Origin: Fusobacterium sp.
GTDB lineage: Bacteria > Fusobacteriota > Fusobacteriia > Fusobacteriales > Fusobacteriaceae
Direction: 5' to 3'
Assembly (NCBI GenBank): GCA_020024915.1
Contig: JAHHSZ010000036.1
Coordinates: 1 to 17,137 of the forward strand
Length of the DNA stretch: 17,137 bases
Positions 7,254 through 14,960 of this stretch are shown piece after piece. A program made the translations under genes and the position numbers. The notes beneath the pieces are model-generated. The model did not search any database, was not told where the DNA came from, and saw only the letters and a program-made list of their open reading frames with translations. Within the stretch, counting starts at the first letter, position 1. Each line of letters begins with the position of its first letter.

Positions 7254-8174
7254 ATGAAAAAAGATGATGGAATAAGTATACTCCTTTCAATAGTGATAAA
7301 TATAATTATAGTTATACTAATTCCAAGTTTATCGACAAAAAGAGTGGAAAATCAGAAGATAAAAATAGGTTTAGTAGCTTATGAAAATAAGAATAGAACA
7401 AAGTTAGATGGACAGAAAAATAGTAATAGTAGTGAAAAAAAGAGCTCTCAAGAGTTACAGAAAAAGATTAAAAAGACTAATGAAGTAAAAAAAGTAGAGG
7501 AGAAGAAAAAAGAGAAAACTCCAAATAAATCTAAAGATAAGATAGATATGGAGAGCTTAAACAACATAGTTACTAATATTTCTGCTCCTAAGATTGAAGT
7601 TATAAAAAATCTCCAACCAAATCCAAGTGCAAGAAAGATAAAAGAGATAAAAGCTCCAACTAAAGAGTTTGCTCAGAAAGAGAGAATAGAATCTAATAGT
7701 AATCTAAGCAAGGACATAGTTCTTGTTAAAGAGGAGATTGTAAGTGAAAATGAGAAGCTAGATTTAAAAGAGGACGATAAGATAACTTTTAACTCTGAAG
7801 TAGGTAAAGATGAGTCTTTTGATAGAATACTTAAAATTACAGGAGAGACAGAGGGGCTTCCAAGTGGTTATAGATTGGGAACAGAAGATGGAGATATAAT
7901 AGCTAAATGGGATGAGTTAAATAGAGAACCAGTATATCCAGAAAGTGCCCAATTAAAAGGATTACATGGTAGTGTAAGAATTAAAATGGAGATAGATGAG
8001 AGTGGAAATGTAAAATCTCTTCATTTAGAAAAAGGTAGTGGAGTTCCTGAGATAAACAATGCTATTGAAGAAGTTGGAAGAACATGGAAAATATACTTAA
8101 ATAAAAATGGTTTAAGTGTAGAAGGAAAGGTAATCTTGGAATATAATTTTATACTAAAGGGGAAGATTGACTAA
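7254..8174 (+). CDS. tonB: TonB-like energy transducer
   Basis: TonB couples the ExbBD motor to outer-membrane partners. The 306-residue protein has one N-terminal membrane anchor (about residues 7-26), a long hydrophilic spacer (30-200) and a C-terminal TonB domain. That domain is recognisable by PVYPESAQLKGLHGSVRIKM (226-245), the turn DESGNV (248-253), and a GSG followed by the AIEEVGRTWKI helix-strand (270-280). Two departures from E. coli TonB are visible. The spacer is rich in Lys and Glu rather than Pro. The anchor has Ser8, Ser12 and Asn16 but no histidine. GAGGAGGGG (7242-7250) precedes the ATG and overlaps the exbD stop. A TolA-like role cannot be excluded from sequence, but the C-terminal domain looks like TonB. 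No TonB-dependent receptor gene is in view. Confidence 0.86.
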   Translation: MKKDDGISILLSIVINIIIVILIPSLSTKRVENQKIKIGLVAYENKNRTKLDGQKNSNSSEKKSSQELQKKIKKTNEVKKVEEKKKEKTPNKSKDKIDMESLNNIVTNISAPKIEVIKNLQPNPSARKIKEIKAPTKEFAQKERIESNSNLSKDIVLVKEEIVSENEKLDLKEDDKITFNSEVGKDESFDRILKITGETEGLPSGYRLGTEDGDIIAKWDELNREPVYPESAQLKGLHGSVRIKMEIDESGNVKSLHLEKGSGVPEINNAIEEVGRTWKIYLNKNGLSVEGKVILEYNFILKGKID

Positions 8175-8201
8175 TTATTAAATATTACAAGAGGTGAAAA
8201 G

Positions 8202-9593
8202 ATGATTCTTTTAGGATTCAGATTGGAGAGAAATTTAAAAGAGGAGCTAGAGAATAATTTTGAAAATGAATTGACATTTGCTGAAAATATAAGTGAATTT
8301 ATAGATTTTTTAAAAATAAAAAAGTATGAAGCTATAATTATTGAGGAGAAAAACCTTCAAGAAGAGGCATTGATAAATCTTATAAAAAAGGTTGGAGAGT
8401 GTCAAAAGAAAGGTGTTATAATTATTTTAGGAGAGACTTCAAACTTAAAAGTAGTAGCTGGAAGTGTGAAAGCAGGAGCTTATGACTATATTTTAAAACC
8501 TATAGATACTCCAACTATAATAAAAGTAATAGAGAAGTCTGTAAAAGATTATAAACTTTTAGCAGAGCGTATAGATAAGCATAAGAGTTCTGGAGATAAA
8601 TTGATAGGGCAGACAAAAGAGATTGTGGAGCTATATAAGATGATAGGAAAGGTTGCTACAAGCAGAGTTCCAGTTTTAGTTATAGGAGAGAAAGGAACTG
8701 GAAAAACAAGTGTAGCTAAGGCTATTCATCAATTTAGTGATTGGTCAAATAAACCTTTGATTAGTATAAATTGCACTTCATTTCAAAATGATCTATTGGA
8801 AAGAAAGATGTTTGGTTATGAAAAAGGAGCATTTAAAGGGGCTGTATTTCCACAGATAGGAGAGTTAGAGAAAGCTAATGGCGGAACACTTCATTTAGGG
8901 AATATAGAATCTCTAAGTTTGGATTTACAATCTAAAGTACTTTACTTTTTAGAAGAGGGAGAGTTCTTTAGAATGGGAGGAGCAGAGCCAATAAAAATAG
9001 ATATTAGAGTTGTTGCAACAACCTGTGAAAATTTGGAGGAATTAATAAATCAAGGAAAATTTATAGATGAGTTATATAGAAAATTAAGAGTCTTAGAAGT
9101 AAATATTCCTCCATTGAGAGATAGAAAAGATGATATTCCATTGATAGTAGATCACTATCTATTAGAATGTAATGATGAGTTACACAAAAGTGTAAAGGGA
9201 ATTAGTAAACCAGCATTGAAAAAGATGTTGAGATATGAGTGGCCAGGAAATGTAAATGAATTAAAAAATGCTGTAAAATCAGCTGTTGCTCTTTGTAGAG
9301 GTACATCTATATTGATAGAGGATCTACCGAGTAATGTATTGGGAACAAAGATTACAAAGAAAAAGGGAGAGAATCAGATTTCAGATTTGAAAGAATGGAT
9401 AAGATCTGAATTAGTTGAGTTGAAGAATAACAATCAACAAGACTACTATGGAAATATCATATCAAAAGTAGAGAGAGAATTGATACGTCAAGTGTTGGAG
9501 ATAACTAATGGAAAAAAAGTAGAGACTGCTGAGATCTTAGGAATAACGAGAAACACCCTAAGAACAAAGATGAGTAATTATAGTTTGGAGTAA
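8202..9593 (+). CDS. Degenerate NtrC-family regulator (receiver, AAA+, Fis-type HTH)
   Basis: The 463-residue product has the order of a sigma-54 activator. A receiver-like domain spans about 1-115, an AAA+ domain about 130-380, and a Fis-type helix-turn-helix about 424-461 (ETAEILGITRNTLRTKM). Walker A is intact (GEKGTGKT, 162-169). Many other key residues are changed. The receiver lacks the acidic pair near its start, and Glu48 stands where the phosphorylated Asp should be, although Lys99 of the LKP motif remains. GAFTGA reads GAFKGA (209-214). The Walker B segment reads GGTLHLGN instead of GGTLFLDE, so both acidic residues are lost (Gly233, Asn234). The Arg-finger region has Lys294, and GNVREL reads GNVNEL (Asn352). 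It probably binds DNA, and perhaps ATP, but ATP hydrolysis and sigma-54 remodelling look unlikely. TyrR is a known NtrC relative that works without sigma-54. Its place 27 bases after tonB suggests it may control this locus. Confidence 0.88.
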   Translation: MILLGFRLERNLKEELENNFENELTFAENISEFIDFLKIKKYEAIIIEEKNLQEEALINLIKKVGECQKKGVIIILGETSNLKVVAGSVKAGAYDYILKPIDTPTIIKVIEKSVKDYKLLAERIDKHKSSGDKLIGQTKEIVELYKMIGKVATSRVPVLVIGEKGTGKTSVAKAIHQFSDWSNKPLISINCTSFQNDLLERKMFGYEKGAFKGAVFPQIGELEKANGGTLHLGNIESLSLDLQSKVLYFLEEGEFFRMGGAEPIKIDIRVVATTCENLEELINQGKFIDELYRKLRVLEVNIPPLRDRKDDIPLIVDHYLLECNDELHKSVKGISKPALKKMLRYEWPGNVNELKNAVKSAVALCRGTSILIEDLPSNVLGTKITKKKGENQISDLKEWIRSELVELKNNNQQDYYGNIISKVERELIRQVLEITNGKKVETAEILGITRNTLRTKMSNYSLE

Positions 9594-9596
9594 AAG

Positions 9597-11051
9597 ATGC
9601 ATATAACATTATATAGAAAATATAGACCTAAGAATTTTGAAGAAGTAGCAGGACAAAAAGAGATAGTAAAGACACTAAAAACGTCATTAGAGAATGGAAA
9701 AATGTCACAAGCCTATCTATTTACAGGACCTAGAGGTGTTGGAAAAACTACACTAGCAAGACTTCTAGCTAAAGGAGTTAACTGTTTAAAAGATGGGATT
9801 ACAGGTGAGCCTTGTAATGAGTGTGAAAACTGTATTGCCATTAATAATGGAACTTTTTTAGATATGATTGAGATAGATGCTGCTTCTAATAGAGGAATAG
9901 ATGAGATAAGACAATTAAAAGAGAAGATAAACTATCAACCTGTTAAAGGAAGAAAAAAAATATATATAATAGATGAGGTTCATATGTTGACAAAAGAGGC
10001 ATTTAATGCTTTACTAAAAACATTGGAAGAACCACCTGAACACGTTATATTTATATTGGCAACAACAGAAGTTGATAAGATACCAGCAACGATAATATCT
10101 AGATGTCAGAGATATGATTTTAAAACCTTAACTCTAAGTTCAATGAGAGAGCAACTACAATTTATTACAGAGAAAGAAGGGGTAACTCTTCCTGATGATG
10201 TAGCAGAGCTTATCTATGAAAGTTCTGGTGGAAGTGTGAGAGATGCAGTTTCAATCTTAGAGAGAATTATGATCACTTGTTTTGATGAAAAGATTACAAT
10301 AGAAAGAAGTGAAAAGATATTAGGAGTAACTTCAGCAAGAAAGATGGAGGAATTCTTAACTGAGGTAAATAATAAAAATTATACAAATCTTATAAAGATG
10401 TTAGATGTATTTTGGAATGAGTCTGTGGACATAGAGCTATTTTTTAAAGATTTTGCTAAGTACTGCAAAGGATTAATTAGTAGAGAAAAGCTTTCTGTAG
10501 AGCAAGGGGTTTCTATTATAGGGTGCATTTTTGATTCTTTAAATAAATTTAAATACGAAGAAGATAAGAGATTAATAGGTTATGTAATAATAGATAACTT
10601 AATTAAGAAAAATCAACCTAGAGAAAAAATTGTTGAAAAAATAATAGAAAAAGAGGTAGCAGTTCCAATGTCTATGAGGTTGTCAAGCTCGGAGGAAAAA
10701 GAGGTTTTAGAAGGAGTATCTCTTGAATATATTTCAAGTAGATGGAATGAGATTCTTAAAGAAGCTAAGAAAGAGAAGATAACTTTAGGAGCATTTCTTG
10801 TTACAGCAAAACCTTATAAACTAGAAGGAGATACTTTATATATAGGTTTTGATGCAGAGAGTACATTTTGTAAAGAGCAAATGGAAAATAGTATGTACAA
10901 TGACGTATTTTTAGAGGTTGTTAAAAAATTAATAAATCCTAAAATAAAAGTAAAATATGTCTCGTTAGGTAAGAAAAGAGAGGATAAAAAAGATAGTGAA
11001 GATTTTACCAAAAAAATAGTGGATTTCTTTGGTGGAGAAATTATGATATAA
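9597..11051 (+). CDS. dnaX: DNA polymerase III subunit gamma/tau
   Basis: DnaX is the ATPase of the clamp loader that places the beta clamp and organises the replicase. The 484-residue product starts with the typical YRKYRP (residues 6-11). It has Walker A GPRGVGKT (44-51), four zinc-ligand cysteines (63, 73, 76, 79), the DEVH Walker B (126-129), LLKTLEEPP (139-147) and the sensor/Arg-finger motif SRC (168-170). The C-terminal third is weakly conserved, as usual. The protein is shorter than tau of E. coli (643) or B. subtilis (about 560), and I see no convincing slippery heptamer for making two products. The ATG lies three bases after the regulator stop, with GGAG (9587-9590) inside the upstream gene, so translation is probably coupled. 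Confidence 0.96.
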   Translation: MHITLYRKYRPKNFEEVAGQKEIVKTLKTSLENGKMSQAYLFTGPRGVGKTTLARLLAKGVNCLKDGITGEPCNECENCIAINNGTFLDMIEIDAASNRGIDEIRQLKEKINYQPVKGRKKIYIIDEVHMLTKEAFNALLKTLEEPPEHVIFILATTEVDKIPATIISRCQRYDFKTLTLSSMREQLQFITEKEGVTLPDDVAELIYESSGGSVRDAVSILERIMITCFDEKITIERSEKILGVTSARKMEEFLTEVNNKNYTNLIKMLDVFWNESVDIELFFKDFAKYCKGLISREKLSVEQGVSIIGCIFDSLNKFKYEEDKRLIGYVIIDNLIKKNQPREKIVEKIIEKEVAVPMSMRLSSSEEKEVLEGVSLEYISSRWNEILKEAKKEKITLGAFLVTAKPYKLEGDTLYIGFDAESTFCKEQMENSMYNDVFLEVVKKLINPKIKVKYVSLGKKREDKKDSEDFTKKIVDFFGGEIMI

Positions 11052-11052
11052 T
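11044..11052 (+). promoter_or_regulatory. Possible internal extended -10 at the dnaX stop
   Basis: TG (11044-11045), one base, then TATAAT (11047-11052) repeats exactly the extended -10 found before the DUF116 gene. The -35 position holds only TTTCTT (11024-11029). Initiation near 11059 would nearly remove the ribosome binding site of the next gene, so such a transcript would mainly serve rplI and dnaB. It could be a chance match over the stop codon. Confidence 0.25.
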
Positions 11053-11067
11053 ATATAAGGAGAAAAA

Positions 11068-11871
11068 ATGATTTTACTAAGTAGTGTGTTAACAATTCTT
11101 CTTTTATTTCTTCTTTCACTTCTTATGCCTGTAATGAGTTTTGCTCTTCCTGTGTATAAGATAAAAAAAATGAAGAGTTTTTCTTGTAGAGAGAAGATAG
11201 TGATAAACATAATTGCTATGGGAGCAATAGTAGTAATAAATCCCATACTATTATATTTTTATATAGGGTTCTTTCTCATGATTGAGGTATTGTATGAGTA
11301 TTTTAAAAAAGGAACGATTGGTATAAAAAAATTTGATAGAATAGTTATAATTTCAATTGTTGTAACTACCTTAATGGGATTCCTATTATTTTGTTTAAGG
11401 GATAAGATTGATGCTAATATGGATATCTTACTGGAATTCTATCAAAAGAATTTTCAAATTAGTAAGGTTGAAAGTATTAAAATTTATGAAGAGATGAAAG
11501 AAAACTTCATATACTATACTTTTATATATAGTATTTTAAATGTATTTGTAGTATATGTATCACTAGATTCAGATGATTACCATAGATGGGAGATATCTTT
11601 TGAGTGGTTGTTGATATATACAGTTAGTTATTTTATGATTCACTTATTGAAGATTGATAATTTTTATGTTGTAAATGCTCTAAATATAGGTGAAACAATA
11701 TTTATATTTTATGGAATAAAGAGTATATATGCTACTCTCTATGAAAAGATAAAGTATAAGGGAATTGATAATGCAATAGCTGTAATGATAGGGCTATTAT
11801 TTCCATTTGGAACTTTTCTATTGGGAGTTTTCAAGGGATTTAAAATAGACAGAGATACTAAGAAGAGATAA
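11068..11871 (+). CDS. YybS-like (DUF2232) multi-pass membrane protein
   Basis: The 267-residue product is an inner-membrane protein with about seven hydrophobic segments (roughly 5-30, 44-74, 91-110, 147-165, 180-195, 208-224, 236-255). A charged loop between 111 and 146 separates the third and fourth. No catalytic motif is visible. The assignment rests mainly on layout and place: in many Firmicutes a DUF2232 protein (YybS) lies just upstream of rplI and dnaB, often with the c-di-AMP phosphodiesterase gdpP between them. Here gdpP is absent and rplI follows after 14 bases. Similarity by sequence alone is weak, so the family name is tentative. The start ATG has AAGGAG nine bases upstream at its first base's side (about 11057-11062). 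Minus-strand frames over its beginning are shadows. Confidence 0.68.
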   Translation: MILLSSVLTILLLFLLSLLMPVMSFALPVYKIKKMKSFSCREKIVINIIAMGAIVVINPILLYFYIGFFLMIEVLYEYFKKGTIGIKKFDRIVIISIVVTTLMGFLLFCLRDKIDANMDILLEFYQKNFQISKVESIKIYEEMKENFIYYTFIYSILNVFVVYVSLDSDDYHRWEISFEWLLIYTVSYFMIHLLKIDNFYVVNALNIGETIFIFYGIKSIYATLYEKIKYKGIDNAIAVMIGLLFPFGTFLLGVFKGFKIDRDTKKR

Positions 11872-11885
11872 TTGGAGGATAAAAA

Positions 11886-12335
11886 ATGGCGAAAATACAG
11901 GTAATATTAACACAAGATGTAGCAGGACAAGGGAGAAAAGGGGATATAGTTTCAGTTTCAGACGGATATGCTCATAACTTTTTAATAAAAAATAATAAGG
12001 GGATTATAGCAACTCCAGAAGAGTTAAAAAAAATAGAAAATAGAAAGAAAAAAGAAGAGAAAAAACAACAAGAGGAAAAAATAAAATCTGAAGAGTTGAA
12101 AAAAGTTATTGAAGCTAAAAAAGTGGAGATAAAAGTAAAAACAGGAGAAAATGGGAAACTATTTGGAGCAATTACAAATAAAGAAGTAGCAGCAGCTTTA
12201 GAGCAAACTTTTGGTCTAAAAATAGATAGAAAAAAAATAGAGTGTAATATAAAGAGCTTAGGGGATCACACTGCTATTGTAAAACTTCATACAGATGTTA
12301 AAGCAGAGGTAAAAATAGTAGCTAAAGCTCAATAA
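11886..12335 (+). CDS. rplI: Large ribosomal subunit protein bL9
   Basis: bL9 binds 23S rRNA near the L1 stalk and helps keep the reading frame. The 149-residue product has the expected N-terminal RNA-binding domain (IQVILTQDVAGQGRKGDIV, residues 4-22, then DGYAHNFLI near 26-34). The long charged connecting helix spans about 42-77, and the C-terminal domain contains GENGKLFGAITNKEVA (about 88-103). Length matches the family. GGAGGAT (11874-11880) precedes the ATG by five bases. dnaB follows after 18 bases, an order shared with many Firmicutes. Confidence 0.97.
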   Translation: MAKIQVILTQDVAGQGRKGDIVSVSDGYAHNFLIKNNKGIIATPEELKKIENRKKKEEKKQQEEKIKSEELKKVIEAKKVEIKVKTGENGKLFGAITNKEVAAALEQTFGLKIDRKKIECNIKSLGDHTAIVKLHTDVKAEVKIVAKAQ

Positions 12336-12353
12336 TAGAGATTAGGAGTAAAA

Positions 12354-13697
12354 ATGCTAGATATAGAAAATTTGAAAAAAATTCCAAGTAGTATGGAAGC
12401 AGAGAAATCTGTATTAGGAGGAATACTTCTAAAACCAGATATTTTTGGTGTTATTGTAGAGATACTTAATTCCAATGATTTTTATAAAAATGGTCATAAA
12501 TTGATATATGAAGCTATGAGAGATTTATATAATACAGGAACACAAATTGATCCTATAGTAGTAGTAAATAGATTAAAGAAAAATGATAAATTTGATGAAC
12601 TGGTTGGAGAAGAGTTGCTGTATGAGATAATATCTGATGTTCCAACAGCAGCTAATATTATAGAGTATGCGAAAATTGTAAAAGAGAAATCTACCTTGAG
12701 AAGATTAGGAGAAGTAGGAACAAAAATTGTTGAACTGGCCTATGAAGGATATGAAGAGGTCGATACAATCTTAGATAAGGCTGAGGGAATGATTTTTAAA
12801 ATCTCTGAAAATGTAGATTCCAAAGATTTAGTTAGTTTAAAAGATGTGATAGCACAGGAGTTTATAAGATTAGAAAAAGTCTATCAAAATAAAGGTGTTG
12901 CTACAGGGATATCTTCTGGATTTTCAGATTTTGACCAGATGACGAGTGGATTCCACCCTTCAGATTTGGTAATCTTGGCTGCTAGACCAGCTATGGGAAA
13001 GACAGCTTTTGCTTTAAACTTAGCTTTGAATGCAGCTATGAAAAATAACAAAGGTGTTTTACTATTTAGTTTGGAGATGTCAAGCTCTCAATTGCTACAG
13101 AGATTATTATCTATTGAAGCAGGAATAGGACTTCAAAAAATAAGAAATGGTTTTTTAGATCAAGATGATTGGGGAAAATTAGGTCTTGCCAGTATGAAAT
13201 TATCTAATTCAGAGATAAATATTGCAGACCTACCAAATGTTAATGTACTAGAGATAAGAGCCATTGCTAGAAGATTAAAAGCAGCAGGAAAATTAGATAT
13301 GATAGTGATAGACTATCTTCAGTTGATAAAGGGTAGTAATGCAAAAAATGATAGTAGACAACAGGAGATATCTGAGATCTCCAGAGCCTTAAAGGGAATA
13401 GCTAGAGAGTTGGATATACCAATAATTGCTCTATCACAGCTATCCAGAGCAACGGAGCAAAGAGCTGATAGAAGACCTATGCTTTCAGACTTGAGAGAAT
13501 CAGGAGCTATAGAGCAAGATGCTGATATGGTACTGTTCTTGTATAGAGATGACTATTACAATGAGGAATCTGAAGATAAAGGACTTACAGAGGTAATAAT
13601 AGGAAAACAAAGAAATGGACCTGTAGGAACTATAAAGTTGAGATTTTTTCATGAATACACAAAGTTTGCAAATTTTAGTGCAAAAGCAGATGAATAG
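12354..13697 (+). CDS. dnaB: Replicative DNA helicase DnaB
   Basis: DnaB is the hexameric 5'-3' helicase at the replication fork (called DnaC in Bacillus). The 447-residue product has the N-terminal helical domain (about 10-110, starting PSSMEAEKSVLGGILL), a linker, and a RecA-like ATPase domain. Visible motifs are Walker A RPAMGKTA (211-218), the catalytic-Glu segment FSLEMS (238-243), Walker B MIVIDYLQL (316-324) and the Arg-finger region GKQRNGPVG (417-425). The length is normal and there is no intein at the usual insertion motifs. AGGAG (12344-12348) lies five bases before the ATG. The U32 gene starts 17 bases after the stop. Confidence 0.97.
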   Translation: MLDIENLKKIPSSMEAEKSVLGGILLKPDIFGVIVEILNSNDFYKNGHKLIYEAMRDLYNTGTQIDPIVVVNRLKKNDKFDELVGEELLYEIISDVPTAANIIEYAKIVKEKSTLRRLGEVGTKIVELAYEGYEEVDTILDKAEGMIFKISENVDSKDLVSLKDVIAQEFIRLEKVYQNKGVATGISSGFSDFDQMTSGFHPSDLVILAARPAMGKTAFALNLALNAAMKNNKGVLLFSLEMSSSQLLQRLLSIEAGIGLQKIRNGFLDQDDWGKLGLASMKLSNSEINIADLPNVNVLEIRAIARRLKAAGKLDMIVIDYLQLIKGSNAKNDSRQQEISEISRALKGIARELDIPIIALSQLSRATEQRADRRPMLSDLRESGAIEQDADMVLFLYRDDYYNEESEDKGLTEVIIGKQRNGPVGTIKLRFFHEYTKFANFSAKADE

Positions 13698-13702
13698 TTT
13701 AG

Positions 13703-13708
13703 AGAGGA
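13703..13708 (+). promoter_or_regulatory. Ribosome binding site that sets the U32 gene start
   Basis: AGAGGA at 13703-13708 is six bases before the ATG at 13715. A TTG at 13709 in the same frame would touch the site with no spacing, so the ATG is the likely start. Confidence 0.72.
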
Positions 13709-13714
13709 TTGATA

Positions 13715-14938
13715 ATGTTGAAAAAAGTTGAATTATTAGCACCAGTGGGAAATATGGAGAAGTTCAAAATGGCTCTTCATTATGGTGCAGACGCTGTATT
13801 TTTAGGCGGAAAGATGTTTAATCTAAGAGCGGGAAGTAATAACCTTTCTGATGAAGAGTTAGAATATGCAGTTAAATACGCACATGAAAGAGGAAAAAAA
13901 GTATACATAACTTTAAATGTAATCCCTCACAATGAGGAGTTAGATCTATTACCAGATTATGTAAAATTCTTGGATAAAGTAGGAGTAGATGGAGTTATCG
14001 TAGCTGATTTAGGAGTTTTCCAAATAGTTAAAGAGAACTCAAATCTATCAATAAGTGTAAGTACACAAGCAAGTAATACAAACTGGCGTTCAGTAAAGAT
14101 GTGGAAAGATCTAGGAGCTAGAAGAGTAGTTTTGGCTAGAGAGATATCTTTGGATAACATAGCAGAGATAAGAGCTAAAGTACCAGATATTGAATTGGAA
14201 GTTTTTGTACATGGTGCTATGTGTATGGCTATCTCTGGTAGATGTTTATTAAGTAACTATATGACAGGAAGAGATGCTAACAGAGGAGATTGTGCACAGG
14301 CTTGTAGATGGAAGTACAATCTAGTAGAAGAAACAAGACCTGGAGAGTATATGCCTGTTTATGAAGATGAACATGGGACATATATATTTAACTCTAGAGA
14401 TCTATGTACAATAGAGATAATAGATAAAATATTAGACTTAGGGGTAGATTCTTTAAAAATAGAGGGAAGAATGAAGGGAATATACTATGTGGCTAATGCT
14501 GTAAAAGTATATAGAGATGCAATAGATAGTTACTATTCAGGAAATTATCAATATAATCCTAAATGGTTAGAGGAGTTAGAATCAACATCTAATAGATCAT
14601 ATACAAAAGGATTCTATTTAGGTAGAGCTGGAATAGAGTCTCAAAACTACAATGATAGAAATTCATATAGTCAAACTCACCAGTTAGTGGCTAAAGTTGA
14701 AAAAAAACTATCTGATAATGAATATATCTTAGCAATAAGAAATAAATTATTGATTGGAGAGAAGTTAGAGGTAGTTAGTCCAGGAATAGGAACTAGAGAG
14801 ATAACTCTACCACCAATGATACTTATGAATAAGGATAAAGAGGTTGAGTCTGTTGAAGCAGCTAATCCAAACTCTTTTGTAAAGATAAAAATAGATGAAG
14901 AGTTAAATGAATTAGATATGTTAAGAAAAAGAATTTAG
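13715..14938 (+). CDS. Peptidase U32 family protein, TrhP-type tRNA hydroxylation protein
   Basis: The 407-residue product opens with ELLAPVGNMEKFKMALHYGA (residues 6-25) and contains FNLRAG (35-40), typical of the U32 family. The family signature is VHGAMCMAISGRCLLSNYM (about 165-183), followed by CAQACRW (193-199). Cys170, Cys177, Cys193 and Cys231 are placed like the four [4Fe-4S] ligands known in E. coli UbiU; Cys197 is an extra one. Although named for a collagenase-like protease, characterised members include UbiU/UbiV (anaerobic ubiquinone hydroxylation), RlhA (23S rRNA) and TrhP (prephenate-dependent 5-hydroxyuridine in tRNA). Length and the CAQACRW form favour TrhP, and the neighbours in translation and replication agree. 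The exact substrate is inferred. It is the second-last gene of the unit. Confidence 0.86.
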   Translation: MLKKVELLAPVGNMEKFKMALHYGADAVFLGGKMFNLRAGSNNLSDEELEYAVKYAHERGKKVYITLNVIPHNEELDLLPDYVKFLDKVGVDGVIVADLGVFQIVKENSNLSISVSTQASNTNWRSVKMWKDLGARRVVLAREISLDNIAEIRAKVPDIELEVFVHGAMCMAISGRCLLSNYMTGRDANRGDCAQACRWKYNLVEETRPGEYMPVYEDEHGTYIFNSRDLCTIEIIDKILDLGVDSLKIEGRMKGIYYVANAVKVYRDAIDSYYSGNYQYNPKWLEELESTSNRSYTKGFYLGRAGIESQNYNDRNSYSQTHQLVAKVEKKLSDNEYILAIRNKLLIGEKLEVVSPGIGTREITLPPMILMNKDKEVESVEAANPNSFVKIKIDEELNELDMLRKRI

Positions 14939-14960
14939 TATTAATATAGGGAGGATAATT

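Noticed and set aside
8202..9593. Calling the regulator an ordinary sigma-54 activator
   Set aside because: The losses in Walker B, GAFTGA, the Arg-finger region and the receiver Asp make the standard mechanism unlikely.
9951..9963. Run of eight A in dnaX as a possible slippage site for two products
   Set aside because: It lies near residue 120, so slippage would truncate the ATPase domain instead of giving a gamma form; A-runs are common in this DNA.
10690..10705. GGAGG followed by AAAAAG late in dnaX, resembling a stimulated -1 frameshift site
   Set aside because: The phase (GAG GAA AAA GAG) does not give a proper slippery heptamer, and no stable hairpin is evident just downstream.
10814..11246. 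Two overlapping minus-strand open frames across the dnaX end and the start of the membrane protein gene
   Set aside because: Both are antisense readings of well-supported genes, with low-complexity hydrophobic content expected from that reversal.
13500..13742. Minus-strand open frame over the end of dnaB
   Set aside because: It is antisense to the conserved DnaB Arg-finger region and has no independent support.
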